Shown here in pieces: positions 25,981 through 39,100 of a stretch of 64,000 nucleotides of DNA. Made by a program: the position numbers and the translations under genes. The notes below the pieces were generated by a model. That model was not told the DNA's origin. It searched no databases and worked only from the letters and a program-made list of their open reading frames with translations. How positions within the stretch are numbered: the stretch's first letter is position 1; each line of letters opens with the position of its first letter. Where the stretch lies: the NCBI RefSeq assembly GCF_036417845.1, contig NC_089980.1, positions 51,396,501-51,460,500 on the forward strand. The letters run 5' to 3'. Source of the stretch: Apteryx mantelli (Eukaryota; Chordata; Aves; Apterygiformes; Apterygidae).

Positions 25981-26959
25981 GTCTCCCCCTTGCTAAATCC
26001 TTGCCCTGAACCTGAAGCTGGATGATTTGAGAGCCAGGCGCAGTAGTATGTGGGGTTTGTGTCTTTCCCTCCAGCTGCCTGAGGGACCCTGTGCGCCTAC
26101 GTGTGAATTAATATTTTAAGGATTACTTTGAATGACCTGATGCCTCAGTAGCAAGATCCGTTCAGTTAGCTGATTTAGTTGCACTTTTGGATTTTAGTTG
26201 CTCCATCAGCCTGCACAGTAACTCCATTACTCTTAGTCTGGTATACACGTTTCTAGTGCTGTCTTTCCCTTACTTCTAGTAAGGGACCTAAACATTTTAA
26301 CCAGAATGAAACAGCAGCGGGAATTATTAGGTACTTTTAATTATTCCATTGACCTGATATTATCTGCCTAAACTGCAGTGGCTTTTACTTCTCTGCCTTG
26401 CAGTCAGTCCTCAGAGAGACTTTAAAATGGTCCCCAAATTAGTCTTATGTAGAAAAAGTTGTGTGTGTTTTATAGGAATTTATGTATGCTCTAGGAACTA
26501 AACTCATTTTCTAATGACTTAATGTTTGCTCTAAATAACTTAAATTTTGGAAATCCCAAGGCCTTCTCCAGAATCCTGTGTCTTGGTGTCTTTTGCCAAC
26601 AGAGAAACATTAAACAAATATTTTGCCTACAGCAAAAGAAATCAAACCAAGTCTTTAATCCTGAAAGCATCTGATAGAATCCGCATTATAAGCCTGGTAG
26701 GTTCACAATTAGCAGACGTGGCGGTACGAAAGGTTGGCTTTGAGAAGTGGTTTAATGACCCTATAGCAAATATAGCTTAAGCTCTACTACAGGAAAAATG
26801 ATGTGTTCTTTCTCTCATAGCTAGCAAGAAAGTCTGGATAGATAAGAGAACAGAGATGCCAGAAAACTGGGAAAAAAAATTACTTATTAAAACATTGGTT
26901 CTTTGGACCACAAGAATTCCTGTATATAATGTGAGTTTGTATGTGTTTATTTACTTATG

Positions 26960-27530
26960 ATGGAATTAAAAGGACTTTGAGAAGTCATCTGTCTCATCTC
27001 TTGCCTATGTTAGGATCCATTTTACCTTATGTAATTCCTGGCAGATGCGGTGGGCTTTTTTCTCCTTTTGTGATGCTTTCTTCTTAATAATTCCAGTGAT
27101 GAGATTCTACAAGCTTCTTAGGCAAATCTATTCCAGTGCCTCACTACCCATATCATGAATCTTGATAATAGGTTTATTTTCTGAAAACTTAGTTGCTGAC
27201 ATTATTACTTTTTCATCCGTGAAAGAAAAAAAATTGGATTGTTCCACTGTTTGTTAGCCTTTTATGCATTTGAAAACTGTTAACATCAGTCTCTTAGTCC
27301 TTGTTTCTTCATATTAAAGATTCCCAGCTTCTGCAGTCTTTTCACATAAGTCATAGTTCCTGTATGGTTGTGTTCTTGTTTCTCTTCCCTGGGTCCCCTA
27401 GAAATCTTCATGGCTTTCCTGAAGCACGATGCCTGGAATTAGCACATAACCTGTTACTTTCCATTCTGCACTTGTGCAGCCATGTTGTCATGTCTAAAAG
27501 TAGAACCTTGTATTTGTCTTTAATGCCCTA
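26960..27530 (-). repeat. Ancient CR1 LINE 3' fragment
   Basis: On the + strand several blocks occur in the order of the reverse complement of the CR1 3' region. ACTTTGAGAAGTCATCTGTC (about 26972) corresponds to the CR1 GACCTCTAGTCC-type end. AATTCCTGGCAGATG is at about 27030. CTTAGGCAAATCTATTCCAG followed by TGCCTCACTACCC (about 27117) resembles the gggcaacctgttccagtgcctcaccacc block. A TTGAAAACTGTTAACATCAG region is at about 27269, CCCAGCTTCTGCAGTCTTTTC is at about 27322, and TCCTGAAGCACGATGCCTGGA is at about 27417. Divergence is high, so the insertion is old. No reverse-transcriptase frame remains. CR1 is the dominant LINE of birds and other sauropsids, supporting the organism call. Confidence 0.75.
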
Positions 27531-28639
27531 ATAATACTGTCGTCAAAGTATGGTGGGTATATATATCCACCCCCCCCCTTCTTTTTGAGATTTGCATATG
27601 AATTGGGTTTAGAGTCTGCTTTTGCATTTTAGACATGAAAGGTCTGTTCCACAAAATATAAATTGGAATATTGGAAAATAAATTCCAGCTTGAGCTAGAA
27701 TCTGATCATTATTGGAATTTCAGTAATAGTATTACTCCTTTAGACCATCTCTGGTCTCAGTTATATAGGATTGTAGTAGATAATTGTACCAGGTTTGGGA
27801 TTTCACAGGTCTGGAGGTGAGGCTGTATTCTAGCCCATCTAGAGTATAGGTTCTGACTAGCAGCATTTAGAAAAAGAGCTAATAATTTTTTTAGGCTATT
27901 TAGGTGTGGAGGAGTCTGTCCTAATGTGAAACATGGATAGACTGCTTACTGGGATGACCATTGTGGGAGAAATCAACGTACTTAGAAACAAGGTACAGTT
28001 TGGTTTGTGTATAAGAAAGCAGACTTATTAATGCTGCAACAGGCTGTCAGTGAAGTATAGAGACTAAGGCTTCTTTTAAGAGGAATAAATATTTTTTTGA
28101 GGCAGCTGATTAACAATGAGTTGTAAATTGGAGATGGCAGACAGCTTTCTCCACTTGAACTTCATCCAGTTAGAACTGCAAGCTTCTTGATACAATATCC
28201 ATCTCCTAATTCTAATTATAAGAAGGTAGGATGTTTTCTGTGGTGCTTTTGACTTGATGGTGTATTATCTTGCTTCTCTTCTTACGTCTGGTAACTTCAA
28301 CAGACTTTTGGACTCAAATAGAGGAAGACAGTTAAGTATTTGCTTAACTTCCATAGCATTAGTTTAAGCCTGTCCTCTCTTAATCAGAGTTCTAATTGCC
28401 AGAATGGTATGAGCTTATATGGTATGAGAGCTCAGTCCTTTCTGTTGACCATTCAGTATATTATATTTATGGATATACATAACTACAGTTAACTACAAAA
28501 CATTAGCCCACATGGGACTCAAACTCTTCTAGGCTTTAGGAGGATCAGGGTGCCATCCTTTGATAACAAGGAAGAAGCTTAAAGCATGGGTTCTGTGTGT
28601 AAGCCTTTGCCCTTCGAATGACTATTCATTGTGGGATTT

Positions 28640-28720
28640 GTACCCTTTGACCAGGTGGTAGAGATACAAGCTGGTGCTCTGGCACTGAAGGTCTTGTTTT
28701 AGATCCTGACTAGTGAGATG
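28640..28720 (+). repeat. Possible tRNA-derived SINE remnant
   Basis: CAGGTGGTAGAGATACAAGC followed about 45 bp later by GTTTTAGATCC loosely resembles A-box and B-box spacing of a tRNA-derived repeat. Matches to the box consensus are poor, so this is weak. Confidence 0.15.
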
Positions 28721-30387
28721 CTGTTTTAGCATTCTGCTGTGTGAATACTGTTGGAAAGGTTGTCTCCTGTTTCCCTTGTTCATGTATTAGGATCATCCCT
28801 CTATTTCTTACCATATTGTGTTGCTTGCACAACTTTTGCTTTTGCTGAATGAGGGCAAAAATCCAGGTGAATTCAATAATCAGAATTTTTTGTTCTGGTT
28901 CCAGTGCTCTATTACAAAAGGAGGTTGTACAAATGTTTCCATGTGAATTGTATTGTAAGTTATGAATGATTTTTTTTTTCAGGTTATTGAACAGCAGATT
29001 CGTTCTCTCTCATGAGCATTTTTAGCTCATCTATTACCTAGAAAGAAGAGAGTGGAAAACTATTTCCCTCCAACTTCTTTCATTGAACCACATTAACCGC
29101 TTTGTTCTGATTTTTTGTTTGTCTTTAAATACAAGCTTGCTTAATTTTGCAATGCACTAATTGCATGGCTATATAGCATCTTCACCAAAAGGAAGAAGAG
29201 CCATTTTGCCACAATCTTAAATGCCAGATTCTGGATCAGGCTTGGAGAATCCAGCAGGCGTAGGTGTTGGGGCCAGGGGAAGATGAATAAAGGAGGACGA
29301 GAGAAGGAGAATGTATTGGTGCCTCATATATCATGTAGATGATTCTGGTGCAGTCTAGCCAGTAGCTGTATATAATCACTTAAACCGAAAACCCTGGGGG
29401 AAGAAACCATTACACTTGCAAAGCAAGACATTCAAAAGTCAGAAAGCCGGATGCAACAGTTAAACTATATTTTCATGTTTGTCCTTCTATCTTTAACACT
29501 TATTTTTGCACTTCTATTGCAGAACACATTTTCAAGATAAAAGATCCTCTTTTAAAGGATCCTATCTATTGAAAAAGCAAAATAAATGGTGCTCTTCTGG
29601 AAATCAAGTCATAAGTAGGAGGCATTGTATTTAAAATGCTTGAAAAATCCAGTCCTTGTGGGAAGCCTGGCCCTTGGAGCTTTATGGCAGAATGAGGTTT
29701 TGGCTGACACAGGTGTCTCAGCCAACGTGGCTAATGCTGTTTCAAATACCCCACATTTCTCACCTAGCTTCCAGCTGCCACTCTGGAGGAGTGTGCATCT
29801 GCCATAGGGTCCTGCCTCTGGTGTGGCAGCCCTGTGCAAACACCTTGGATGTCCTTGGGCATCTAAAATGTCACTGGACATGTCTGGTTAGACAGCTGAA
29901 GCCTGTTTAGGCATACAGGAGATGATATAAACCTCACTTATTACTTTTTTTATTTCCTCTCTCTACGCTGGTACAGACCGTAGTCCCAACAGCAAGCCTT
30001 TTAGATCTGAAGAGACAGTACATCTCACAGGAAGCCAAAGCAGGCAGTCCTGTCAGTCAACACCGCCTTTATCAGCCCCACCCGTTCGGTTACATTAGCC
30101 TCCTCCACCCTGAAACAGGTAAGTTGGGTGACTGCGTTCCCAGGCCCCAGTTTGGAAGGAGTATCAGGGTGTGGCTTTGCAGCTGGTTGAAGGCAGTCTG
30201 CCTGCAGGCTGGTATGGATAGGGCAGAGCGGCCCTGCGTGGCGCTGGGGCCCCAGCAGCACTCCTGACCCTGCAGGTGGCTGGAAAGCCAGTTGGCAAAA
30301 CAAAAAAATAGGTTTCGGCTGGATCAGCGAACTCATCTTGCTGACTGTGTGGTGCATGGTTGTTAGTACTGGCACAGAGTGGCCAGG

Positions 30388-30423
30388 GTGTGTGCGTGTG
30401 TGTGTGTGCGCGCACGTGTGTGT
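30388..30423. repeat. (TG)n/(CG)n tract, 36-bp alternating purine-pyrimidine
   Basis: Every base from 30388 to 30423 alternates purine and pyrimidine (GTGTGTGCGTGTG...GCGCGCACGTG...). It is a microsatellite, likely variable in length, with clear Z-DNA-forming potential because of its central GCGCGC. Confidence 0.9.
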
Positions 30424-33400
30424 TGGGCCGGAGAGGGTGGAGGGAAAGGGGTGCAAGCCTGGGGGCTAGGAGCAGAGAGGCTACAGCTTGCAGCTTAAAT
30501 TGTTTAAACTGCACCCTAGTTGGACTGGATGACAGCATGAGATGCTTTAAACTTTATCACAGAAGAACATGGGTGACAGGAATATATGCAGCTGACATTC
30601 ATTACTTTTCTAGTTATTTCTCAAGGTGGGATAGGGATTTTCCCCTGTGCCGTTACTTTAAATGAAAGTGGAATCACACCACTTGTAAGGGTTCTCCTAG
30701 CTTCTACAGCAAGTGTGTGTAACTAGAATACCTACTGGGGCCCACATTCTGCAGTTGGCTTATTAGAAATAAAATTGAGAGAAGAAGAGAAGGATTTGGG
30801 TTCTTTTGGTCTGAGATTATTTCCATTTGGATTAAAACCTAGAACAAATTATTATTTTATATGGTGGGGATGATGATAAAACTCAGGGAGCTTAAGGACC
30901 TCGCGCTCCATGTTACAGAGCTTAATCAGAGAAATAGTTGTGGGTTCTCCTACCGTAATTCCCTTTATGTCCAGGAATTTTATGTTTGTTCCCTGCCCAA
31001 TAATCCAGCTTTAGCAAAAAGGATGGGTAATGCATCTCTGTGCTCTCCTCTTTCCCTTTTCCCTTTTCTGCATTCTCGTTGTTAAGGTATTTTTCTGCAG
31101 TATGGAGAATGTGAGTACATTACCTCCAGTTGATGTGGGAACTGAAACCCTGAGTTCGTGTTCATAGATGGGGAAGATCTTGTCACAAGGCTGCTTATGA
31201 GAAGGATAAGGAGCCATGCCTCATCTGGCTGAATTTTTGGATGACTGATAGTGGCTAGTGCTGTTCCTCTTCTATTCAGTGATGTTGGCTGGGCGTACAT
31301 GAAATACTCTTGGCAGAGCAGGACAGCCTGGGAGCTTGCGAGTGGCTCCTCAGCTTTGTCTAATTTCTGCGTGAATTGTAACAGAGTTCAGAATGGGCTT
31401 TATGGCCTGCCTGGTCGTATGGCTGCGCACCCTGCAGAGACGCATGTTTATAGGTATGTAAGCAATGTTGTGGTCCAGGATGAAACTGGAGGCTTTGCAG
31501 GTGTGGGAACAGGAGTCTTCTGGATTGCTTGTGTTGATTCAAGTGACATGTACGTCCCTGTCACCTATTTCTAAAGAGTCTCCGAATCTCATCTCTGGTT
31601 TCTGTTAGTGGCTTTGCCATGGATTTGGCAAGCAGCCTTAAACAAATAATTTTTTTTGAGGGAGGTGGAGAATAGTCATAGGGAGGACCTTGTGAAAACT
31701 GTGGTATCTAGAAGAACTCTGTATGACTTCTGTATAGTTATGCTGTTATTTCATGTGGCAGCTTTCCTTCTCAGATCTTTTTCTATTAACTAACGTGCTG
31801 TTTTGCTTCCTTTCCTGTTGTAGCCTGCAGTGCCCCTACATATCCTACTTAAACCATACAGTCCAATGAATTAATTCTCACTCCTTTTTTCCTTTTAAGT
31901 AAGTCAAGCCCTTCAATCCTGTAACAAGTATATAGATATGAAATTGTGTACTTACTCTGATGTAGCCTTTTATGTATCATTCATATTGTAGAGCAAGAAT
32001 TTGATTGGTGGGGAGAGGGGAAAAAAGGGGTAAATGTGCCCTTTGTTTTTAATGAGCAGAGCTTTGCCAAGTGGTAATTACTACTCCTCAGTCTCTTGTG
32101 CAGATTAGGAGCTTCTTAGGGTCCTCTAAGAAAAATTTTTTCTGCCTAGTTAGCAGATCTTCAGACAAGTGAGCAATATAATATGTCTTTGGTAAGTGCA
32201 TTCTTTTTGTAGTGTTTTTCCTTATTGTTACTCCCTTTCTCTTTGATGCTCTGGCATTATCCATATTCTTATGCTGCCTAAATCACTTGTGTAATCTGTA
32301 CTGAGCTTTTCTGCGATTTTGGGCTGCAGAAAAATTATGGAAGCTGAAATAATCACCCAAAGCAAAAGCAGTTGGTCTGAAACTACAGGAAGAGAGAAAG
32401 AATGGTCTTGTTTTGCTAAGCAAAATTCTTTACTGAGCCTTCTTTCAAAATATAGGCATAAAAGATCCAATGTGGCTGTGGTTATCCTTGACCCACCGAG
32501 GACAATCATGCTACAGCAATTGTGCTAGCTGGCATCAAGGGTTCAAAATTTAAACTTTTTCTCTCTGTACACCATGGGATTGAAAGGCTTCAGGACAGAG
32601 GTTGGTCAAAACTTTTTATTTCTTCTTCTTCTTTTTTTTTTTTTTCCAAAAGATGCTTTGTTGCAGGAAAATATACCAGCACCTTAAAACTGAAAACAAC
32701 TGATTTGAAGGGCCTAGTTCAATATGGATGTATATTTAGGGCTTCACCATTACAGAGACAAAAGGTGTTTCAAATTAACTCTGTGAAATAGCTTCTTGAT
32801 TTTTGAAGTTTTAATAGTTTTACATCAAAAGTACTTTAAAACAAACAAATTCTTGCTTGCTTGTCCTTCTTTAAAAGAAAAAAGGAGGAAGTCAGAATCT
32901 AACAGTTCACCTGATTTGAACTGAAAAAGTAAATCAACTGTCAAGACTTAACTTTTTCTCCAATTTGTAGATACCAAAAGGGACTTTCAACATGTCTAGT
33001 TCTCTTAGTGTTAGAAAACATTTTCCAGCCAGTCCTGTCTGAGGTTCCAGTCTTTTTAATCTCACATTACATGTAGCTTGGTTAATAAATCATTTGTTTA
33101 GCCAATATGTAGGAGAGAGTCTAGAAAGAGCTATATTCAAGGGTGAGAAAGTAATTTTGATACTGTTGCTTAAATCTGTGATGTAAATCACAAATTTTGA
33201 TGATGTGGGTGATCACTCAGTAGGAACCAAAGCAAGGCTATGAACTGGAGGACTTTCCTTAGGATGGTTTTATTTGGTCTTATCAAATAAAATGAACCTA
33301 AGCAAGTGGTGCAGACTGAATTCCCTGTTTCTTTCATTGGTATAGAAAAATAAACTCTTTACAAGTTCCTGAACACTTCTCAGACTCTGTCCACTAGTAA

Positions 33401-34284
33401 TGGCACTGAGCTAATGGAATGGTTTATAGGCTGGCATGGCTTTGTGTTGGTACTAGGAGAACCCTTATATGGTAAATAGTTTGGCAAACCCTTCAGCTGA
33501 TGACTCTCCCTTGCTGCTTCATCAAGAAATGGATAAATGCTTGAATCAGCACTAAGTGGCAGGATTAGTAAAATGGTGTAAACTGTAGTGAACAATGTGT
33601 TCTTTGACTGCTTTGGAATAAGAAGAAAAACCCCAAACCCTGAACAATCAGGCTTTCTGATCACTCCTTACTCCTCAGTCTTGCATCTACTTGTCACAGA
33701 TGGAAATGTTAGCTAGTATCTTACACTGTCAAAATGTCAAATGGGAAGCTGTCTTGGCCAGTTCACTTGGACAACTCATTACGCTCAATCAAATCAAGTG
33801 TTGACATGAAAAGGAGTCTTGATATCTTAGTTGTTGTATGCAGTATCATCAGGTCATCAGAAATGACTAGAGGTGTCATCTCTCTCTTCTAGATTTGAGG
33901 AAGTGCTGCCTAAGGTAGCACCAGGGTAGAGGCCTTGGATAGACAGGGAAGAGAAATGAAGCTTGCCATATTATGCTGAAATTTATAACTGGATGTGGGC
34001 TAGCTCTTTGTGAGATACCTCCCTGACCTTGCTGAGAATAACTTTCTGAAAGAGCCAAAGAAAAGAATCTTTAGGTTTTCTTTTACTTATTGTCTGCTTC
34101 TACTGAGCTTGAAAGTATGAGTAATGGAAAAAATGTTCAAACCTTAGCTGTGGTGTCACAATATAAATGGCTTATGGCCAAACGCTGTTAAAAACAAGGT
34201 CACATTAAGTTAACAAAAAGCCTGTAGGTGCTGTTTATCTTTTGCTTATGTCTATGTAAAGAGGGTCCTCTGTGATTATAAGCC

Positions 34285-34310
34285 AAAAAAATAAAAATAA
34301 AAATAAAAAT
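34285..34310. repeat. (AAAAT)n short tandem repeat
   Basis: A run of A followed by four ATAAAA-type units, the ordinary A-rich pentanucleotide microsatellite. Confidence 0.9.
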
Positions 34311-36098
34311 CCTGAGTCAGTAGATCCCAGGGTTGAAATCCTTCTCCTCTGATGCTGCAAAATGGTAAATGCAACTGGGGTTGCAAGGCCAGAAATGACC
34401 CTGAAATTACCTGTGGAAGTGGAGCTCTGGTCTGTCCTGTGGGATTGTGAACAGAACAGTGATTGCCTCTATAGGCATCCTCCTCCTCCTCCTTCTTCTA
34501 TCCTAGGGAACATCTTCCCTGCCTTTTTTAACAATTTATGCACATGCGCACTCATTCTACCCCACTTTATACCTGTATAATGTTATGTGATTTCCCTGTC
34601 ACTTTTCTTTCAGGGTATTAAAACTGGATCTGCCCACCTGACAGAGAAGAATGACCTTTTTAATGCGAGTGGGTTCATCTGTTTATCACACATTGCCCCA
34701 CTTCCTAAGTCCTGTATTTGACCAACAGCTCCGCTTTCAAACTCTGTTCTGCTTCACAGTTTCTCTCCTTCCAAATATAGAAGACTTGCTTGTTTAACTC
34801 CCAATACTAGCTTTGCCTCTAATTTACTAGTCCAGTGGCACACTGCTGAATCCCCTTTCATTCTGTGAAGGGAGTCTCAACTTGTGTGTGGTTTTTAATT
34901 ATATGTTTGTTCAGCCCCCTGAGGATGTTGGGAGCTGTGAACAGTAAATGGCAAGTGATTGCCAGGAAGAAAGCTGCTGACTGCAGTACATAGTAGACAG
35001 AACCTTCTGGGACTGTCACTGCCTTGTCATGCACACACCGACGATATCTGATTTTGATTTTAGTCTCTCCTCTGATGATAGTGCTATCTCAGGTTCTCCT
35101 GGAGACAAAGTCTTGGCCAAGTGAAAACATAAGCAATAGAGTAGTCAAGGACAAAGTCAATCTTCCCCAGATTCCAGTCTACTGACTCTTCCTCTTTCCT
35201 CATTTGGAAGGGACTGAAAGGCTAACGATGCTCCTTAAAATGAGCATAACTTGCTGTATTATGTTAGTCTAGACAAAGGAAATCAAATTAATTAGCAGAA
35301 AGACTGCAAATGTGCTGTGTAGGAGGACCTGTCATTAGAGTACTTCATCCAGGCTCCTGTGGCTTGGTATGTGTTCAGAATGATAGCTCTGGTCGTCTTC
35401 TCGGCAGAAGAGGAGAAATAGAATAATAGTAGGCTTCAATTAGAGATAGAACTATAATTCAGTCATGGGCAAAGAGAGGGGGAGGTGAGCAGGAAGATGG
35501 CTGCTCTGCAAAGCCTAAGTCATAAAATATAAAATCCCAGTTTATGCATGGCAACAGATCCTTCTATGACTGAATTACAGCCTTTATATTCAATAATGGG
35601 CCAAGCCTGTAAACCAGAATACAGACAGAACAAATATTTATATTCTTAGGGAAATGATGGCGGGAGAATCACTGAGCAGAGCATGAATGAAAGCCACGAG
35701 AGCATAGATGTGGGACAGCCAAGTGTTGCCAGTAGTGTGAAGTGAGAGGGATGGAGTAAGTTTCCAGTATTTGGGATGTAAAATTTCCTGTAGTAGAGGT
35801 CATCCTGCAGTACTTCATCTTTTGGAAATTCATCTTTTGGTTAGTGGCACACACTGCCAATAACAATGAATAAACTGTAGTTTGTCCTTTCATTCTGTGT
35901 GGTATGCATTTGCCAGTATATCTAAAAATATTTGACATATTGAAATATTCAGGTATTAGAAATGTTTATATTAATATTGCATCTAATTACAATTTTTTTG
36001 TATTTCTGACTTTAAATTATAGCACCTCGTAAGTTCTGTACACTTGACAGTTGTTGAACATCAGCTCATGTGATTTATTTTGGTCCAGTTGACAGCTA

Positions 36099-36122
36099 TG
36101 ACAGTAATAAACATTACTGTCA
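36099..36122. repeat. Hairpin: 10-bp perfect stem, 4-nt loop
   Basis: TGACAGTAAT (36099-36108) pairs exactly with ATTACTGTCA (36113-36122) around AAAC. No other feature is attached to it. Confidence 0.8.
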
Positions 36123-39100
36123 ATTTAGAAATATCAACAGACATGCAGCAAAATAAATGAATATTCCTCTAGTTATCTTACAAAGTAACTTGAAAATAAG
36201 GGTCAAAATGGTTCCAAACTAAAGAACTTGGATTGGGACATTGAGTAAAACATGTACTAGGGTAGCCAAGAGGCTATCTAAGTCTGAAGTTTTTTAACTC
36301 CAAATTTCATCTTTATTTATAGGCTTGCAAAAGGGCATATGCAGACGATCATCAGAGCATGCTGTTGCTGTGTTTCCCAGCACTCATAGATTTGAATTGC
36401 ATTTCAGTCTTGTACCTGAATTTTCTCATATGGGACTCAGGGAACAGACTTCTTCCTAGAACAAACACCCGCAGCTCAGTTAAACATTTGAAACAAAAGT
36501 AATTAAATAAGGATTCTGATGGACCATTAGTTAAATCCATGAAAAGCAACTACAAAAGTAAGCCAAGCAGAGGTCTGCTGTTCTTAGGGAAACAAACAAA
36601 CAGAAAATCTTGCAACTCTCCAAGTAGTTTGTGAACAAGAGAGAATACAAAATAGCACAGGATCAGCCCAAGGGTAATACCATGCATAGTGAACAGCAGT
36701 GTCTCATTATTGCTGGACTTTATTTATGCATAGTGCAAATAAAGTTTTCTTAACTATTGGGCCAGCTTGCACTCTGCAACAGAATATGTTAAAAGCTTTG
36801 AGGTGACCCGTTGTTGTTTCTAGGTGTCTAGTATTACACATGAAAACTAGAGATCATGAATTCTGATTTTCTGTGGATGTATTCAGTGTGCCAGTAATCC
36901 TAAGCATCCTCTTTGCCACTTATGCTTACTAGGGTAGCAAACTGTGATATCCTTGACTTGCCCCTCCTCCCTTCCCTAAAATACTTTACACTCCTTTCTG
37001 TGTTCCCCAGCAGTGCAGCATGAGGCAACCAAAGTTTATTGGCCAGGTAATGGAGAAAACACGCTTACTATAATGTAATAGGAGCTTAGTAACTGCCTTG
37101 CTGTCAAAATTGGTTGAAATTTGCTTAGTGGATTAAAAAATGTAGTTGTGAGGAGTAGTCAGATGCGTAACTGCATGTTCCTCATTAACCAAAGAAGAAC
37201 AAGACAAAAGGATGAGAGGGTTCTCTAGACTTAGCACCATTGAAGAGAAAAATGCTGTCGTGTAATACCAATTCTTCTGGTAAGGCGCTTAGTTGCATGG
37301 TTGCCTGGCACAGACCTGGTTACTGCTAACAAGCTGAATTAACTTCTTAGTTTATTTGTTTGTTAGTGTAGATCTGAAGTTTGTTCTCACAACTGCTGTA
37401 AGTTTTAGTTTGCAGGACTGATGCTTTGTCAGGCACCTTTAAGTGGAGATAATGAAAAACTCTACACCCTTTTGCTTTAACCTATGAATCTATGCCATTT
37501 TTAGGAGAACTTGATGAATGTGCAGCTACAGTAGTTCTTGCAAGTGGCATAATGGAAAATAGTAGGGTACATAGCTGAAATTTTGTGTGCATGGGAACTT
37601 GCGTGCTTCCTAATAGAAAGGCTAGCCTGTAGGATATTCAAAAAAGAGCAAGTCTTATTTGAACCATCTGTATTTCAGCTCTATAAATAGTATATTGGGT
37701 CACTAAAATTTGTAATATAAATACTAGACCATAAAAAATATTTTGGATTTTTTCAAAATTCATCATGCTAAACATGCCTACTTAATAGTCATATAGTGAC
37801 AGCTGAGGATAGTGTCTTGAATGTAGAGCCAGAAAGAATACAAGCATCTGAAACTATCAGAAAATCTGGTAAAATTAGAATTTACTTCTCTGTTGATTAA
37901 TCTAGAGTTTCTCATATGCAAGATTACGTGCCACCTATTGATTTTTCAGAAGGAATTGCATTTTCTGTCCATTAAGAGAAGCAGGCAAAAGTTTTTTTTG
38001 TTTGTTTTTTGGGGCTTTTTTTTGAGCACTTTTATGATGCTTTAATATGCAGAACTTGATTTCCTTCTAAAACAGATCGTATCCAAATGCCCTCTTTGGG
38101 AGTGGTACAAGTACAATAATGTGTGTATATTGAAGACTAATGGTTTTCTTCCTTATCATGAACTAGAAAATGAGCTGCATGCTCTGGATGCAGGGCATTG
38201 TTTGAAGTTAAAAAGAAGTAAAACTCCTAACTCCATCTCTGTTCTGGCAAAATTCAGGGAAACTGTATTGGGCATTTTCATATAAAACTATTTCAGTATA
38301 GAAAGGTATAATGTTTTTAAAGGAAAGCTTGCCTAAGAATCATGAATCTGGATTGATCAACAAAAAAGAGTATTGGTGCAATATGGTGGGATTGAAAGAT
38401 GTTGGAAGCCTTCCATTCCCAGTGGATTTCTGACCTCTGGTAACTGACTTCCCTCTGTGCTCTGTTCTGGACCCACCATATCTTGCTCACCAAGTCAGTC
38501 TACAAACTTTTTGAGGTTATGTCACTCAGGCCCTGGTCTTGGATGAGATTTCTATGTTCTGTTGTAATGCAAACAACAAAAATGTAATGGAGACTACTCA
38601 TTGCAAAATAGTCTTTTGTAGTATTGATTTTCCAGTGAGGAAGCAATGAAGTGAGCTATTGTATTTCAATGCTGTACTTTCCCCATTCTTATGTTGACTG
38701 TCTTCCTTTCCAACATGCTGAGGGACGATCACAAATGAAGACATTTGCTCAAGCAACTGCTTCCCTTCTGATTTAGTTTCCCAAGGGCAGAAGTTTGTTT
38801 TCCTCTAAATGAAAAACTGCAAAATGGGAGTGTACCAGCTGCCTTCTACACAGAAGAACAGTTAAATGTAGTCTATTATTGCTTGCTGGACAAAATGTTC
38901 ATTTGCAAACATAGCCCCAAGTAGGCAAGTCAGTTCTCTTTACCTCATGCTGAAAAGCTGAAGAACACCGAGAAGGAGAACAAGTTTGTTTTTGACCTGA
39001 TTCACTCTTGCAAAGACACTTTTTTTTTAGATTCATAGGAGAACCAGGTTCCAGTCCTTTCCAAAAAGCCATCCTCCATGTATCCAAGGAGTCATCTTTT

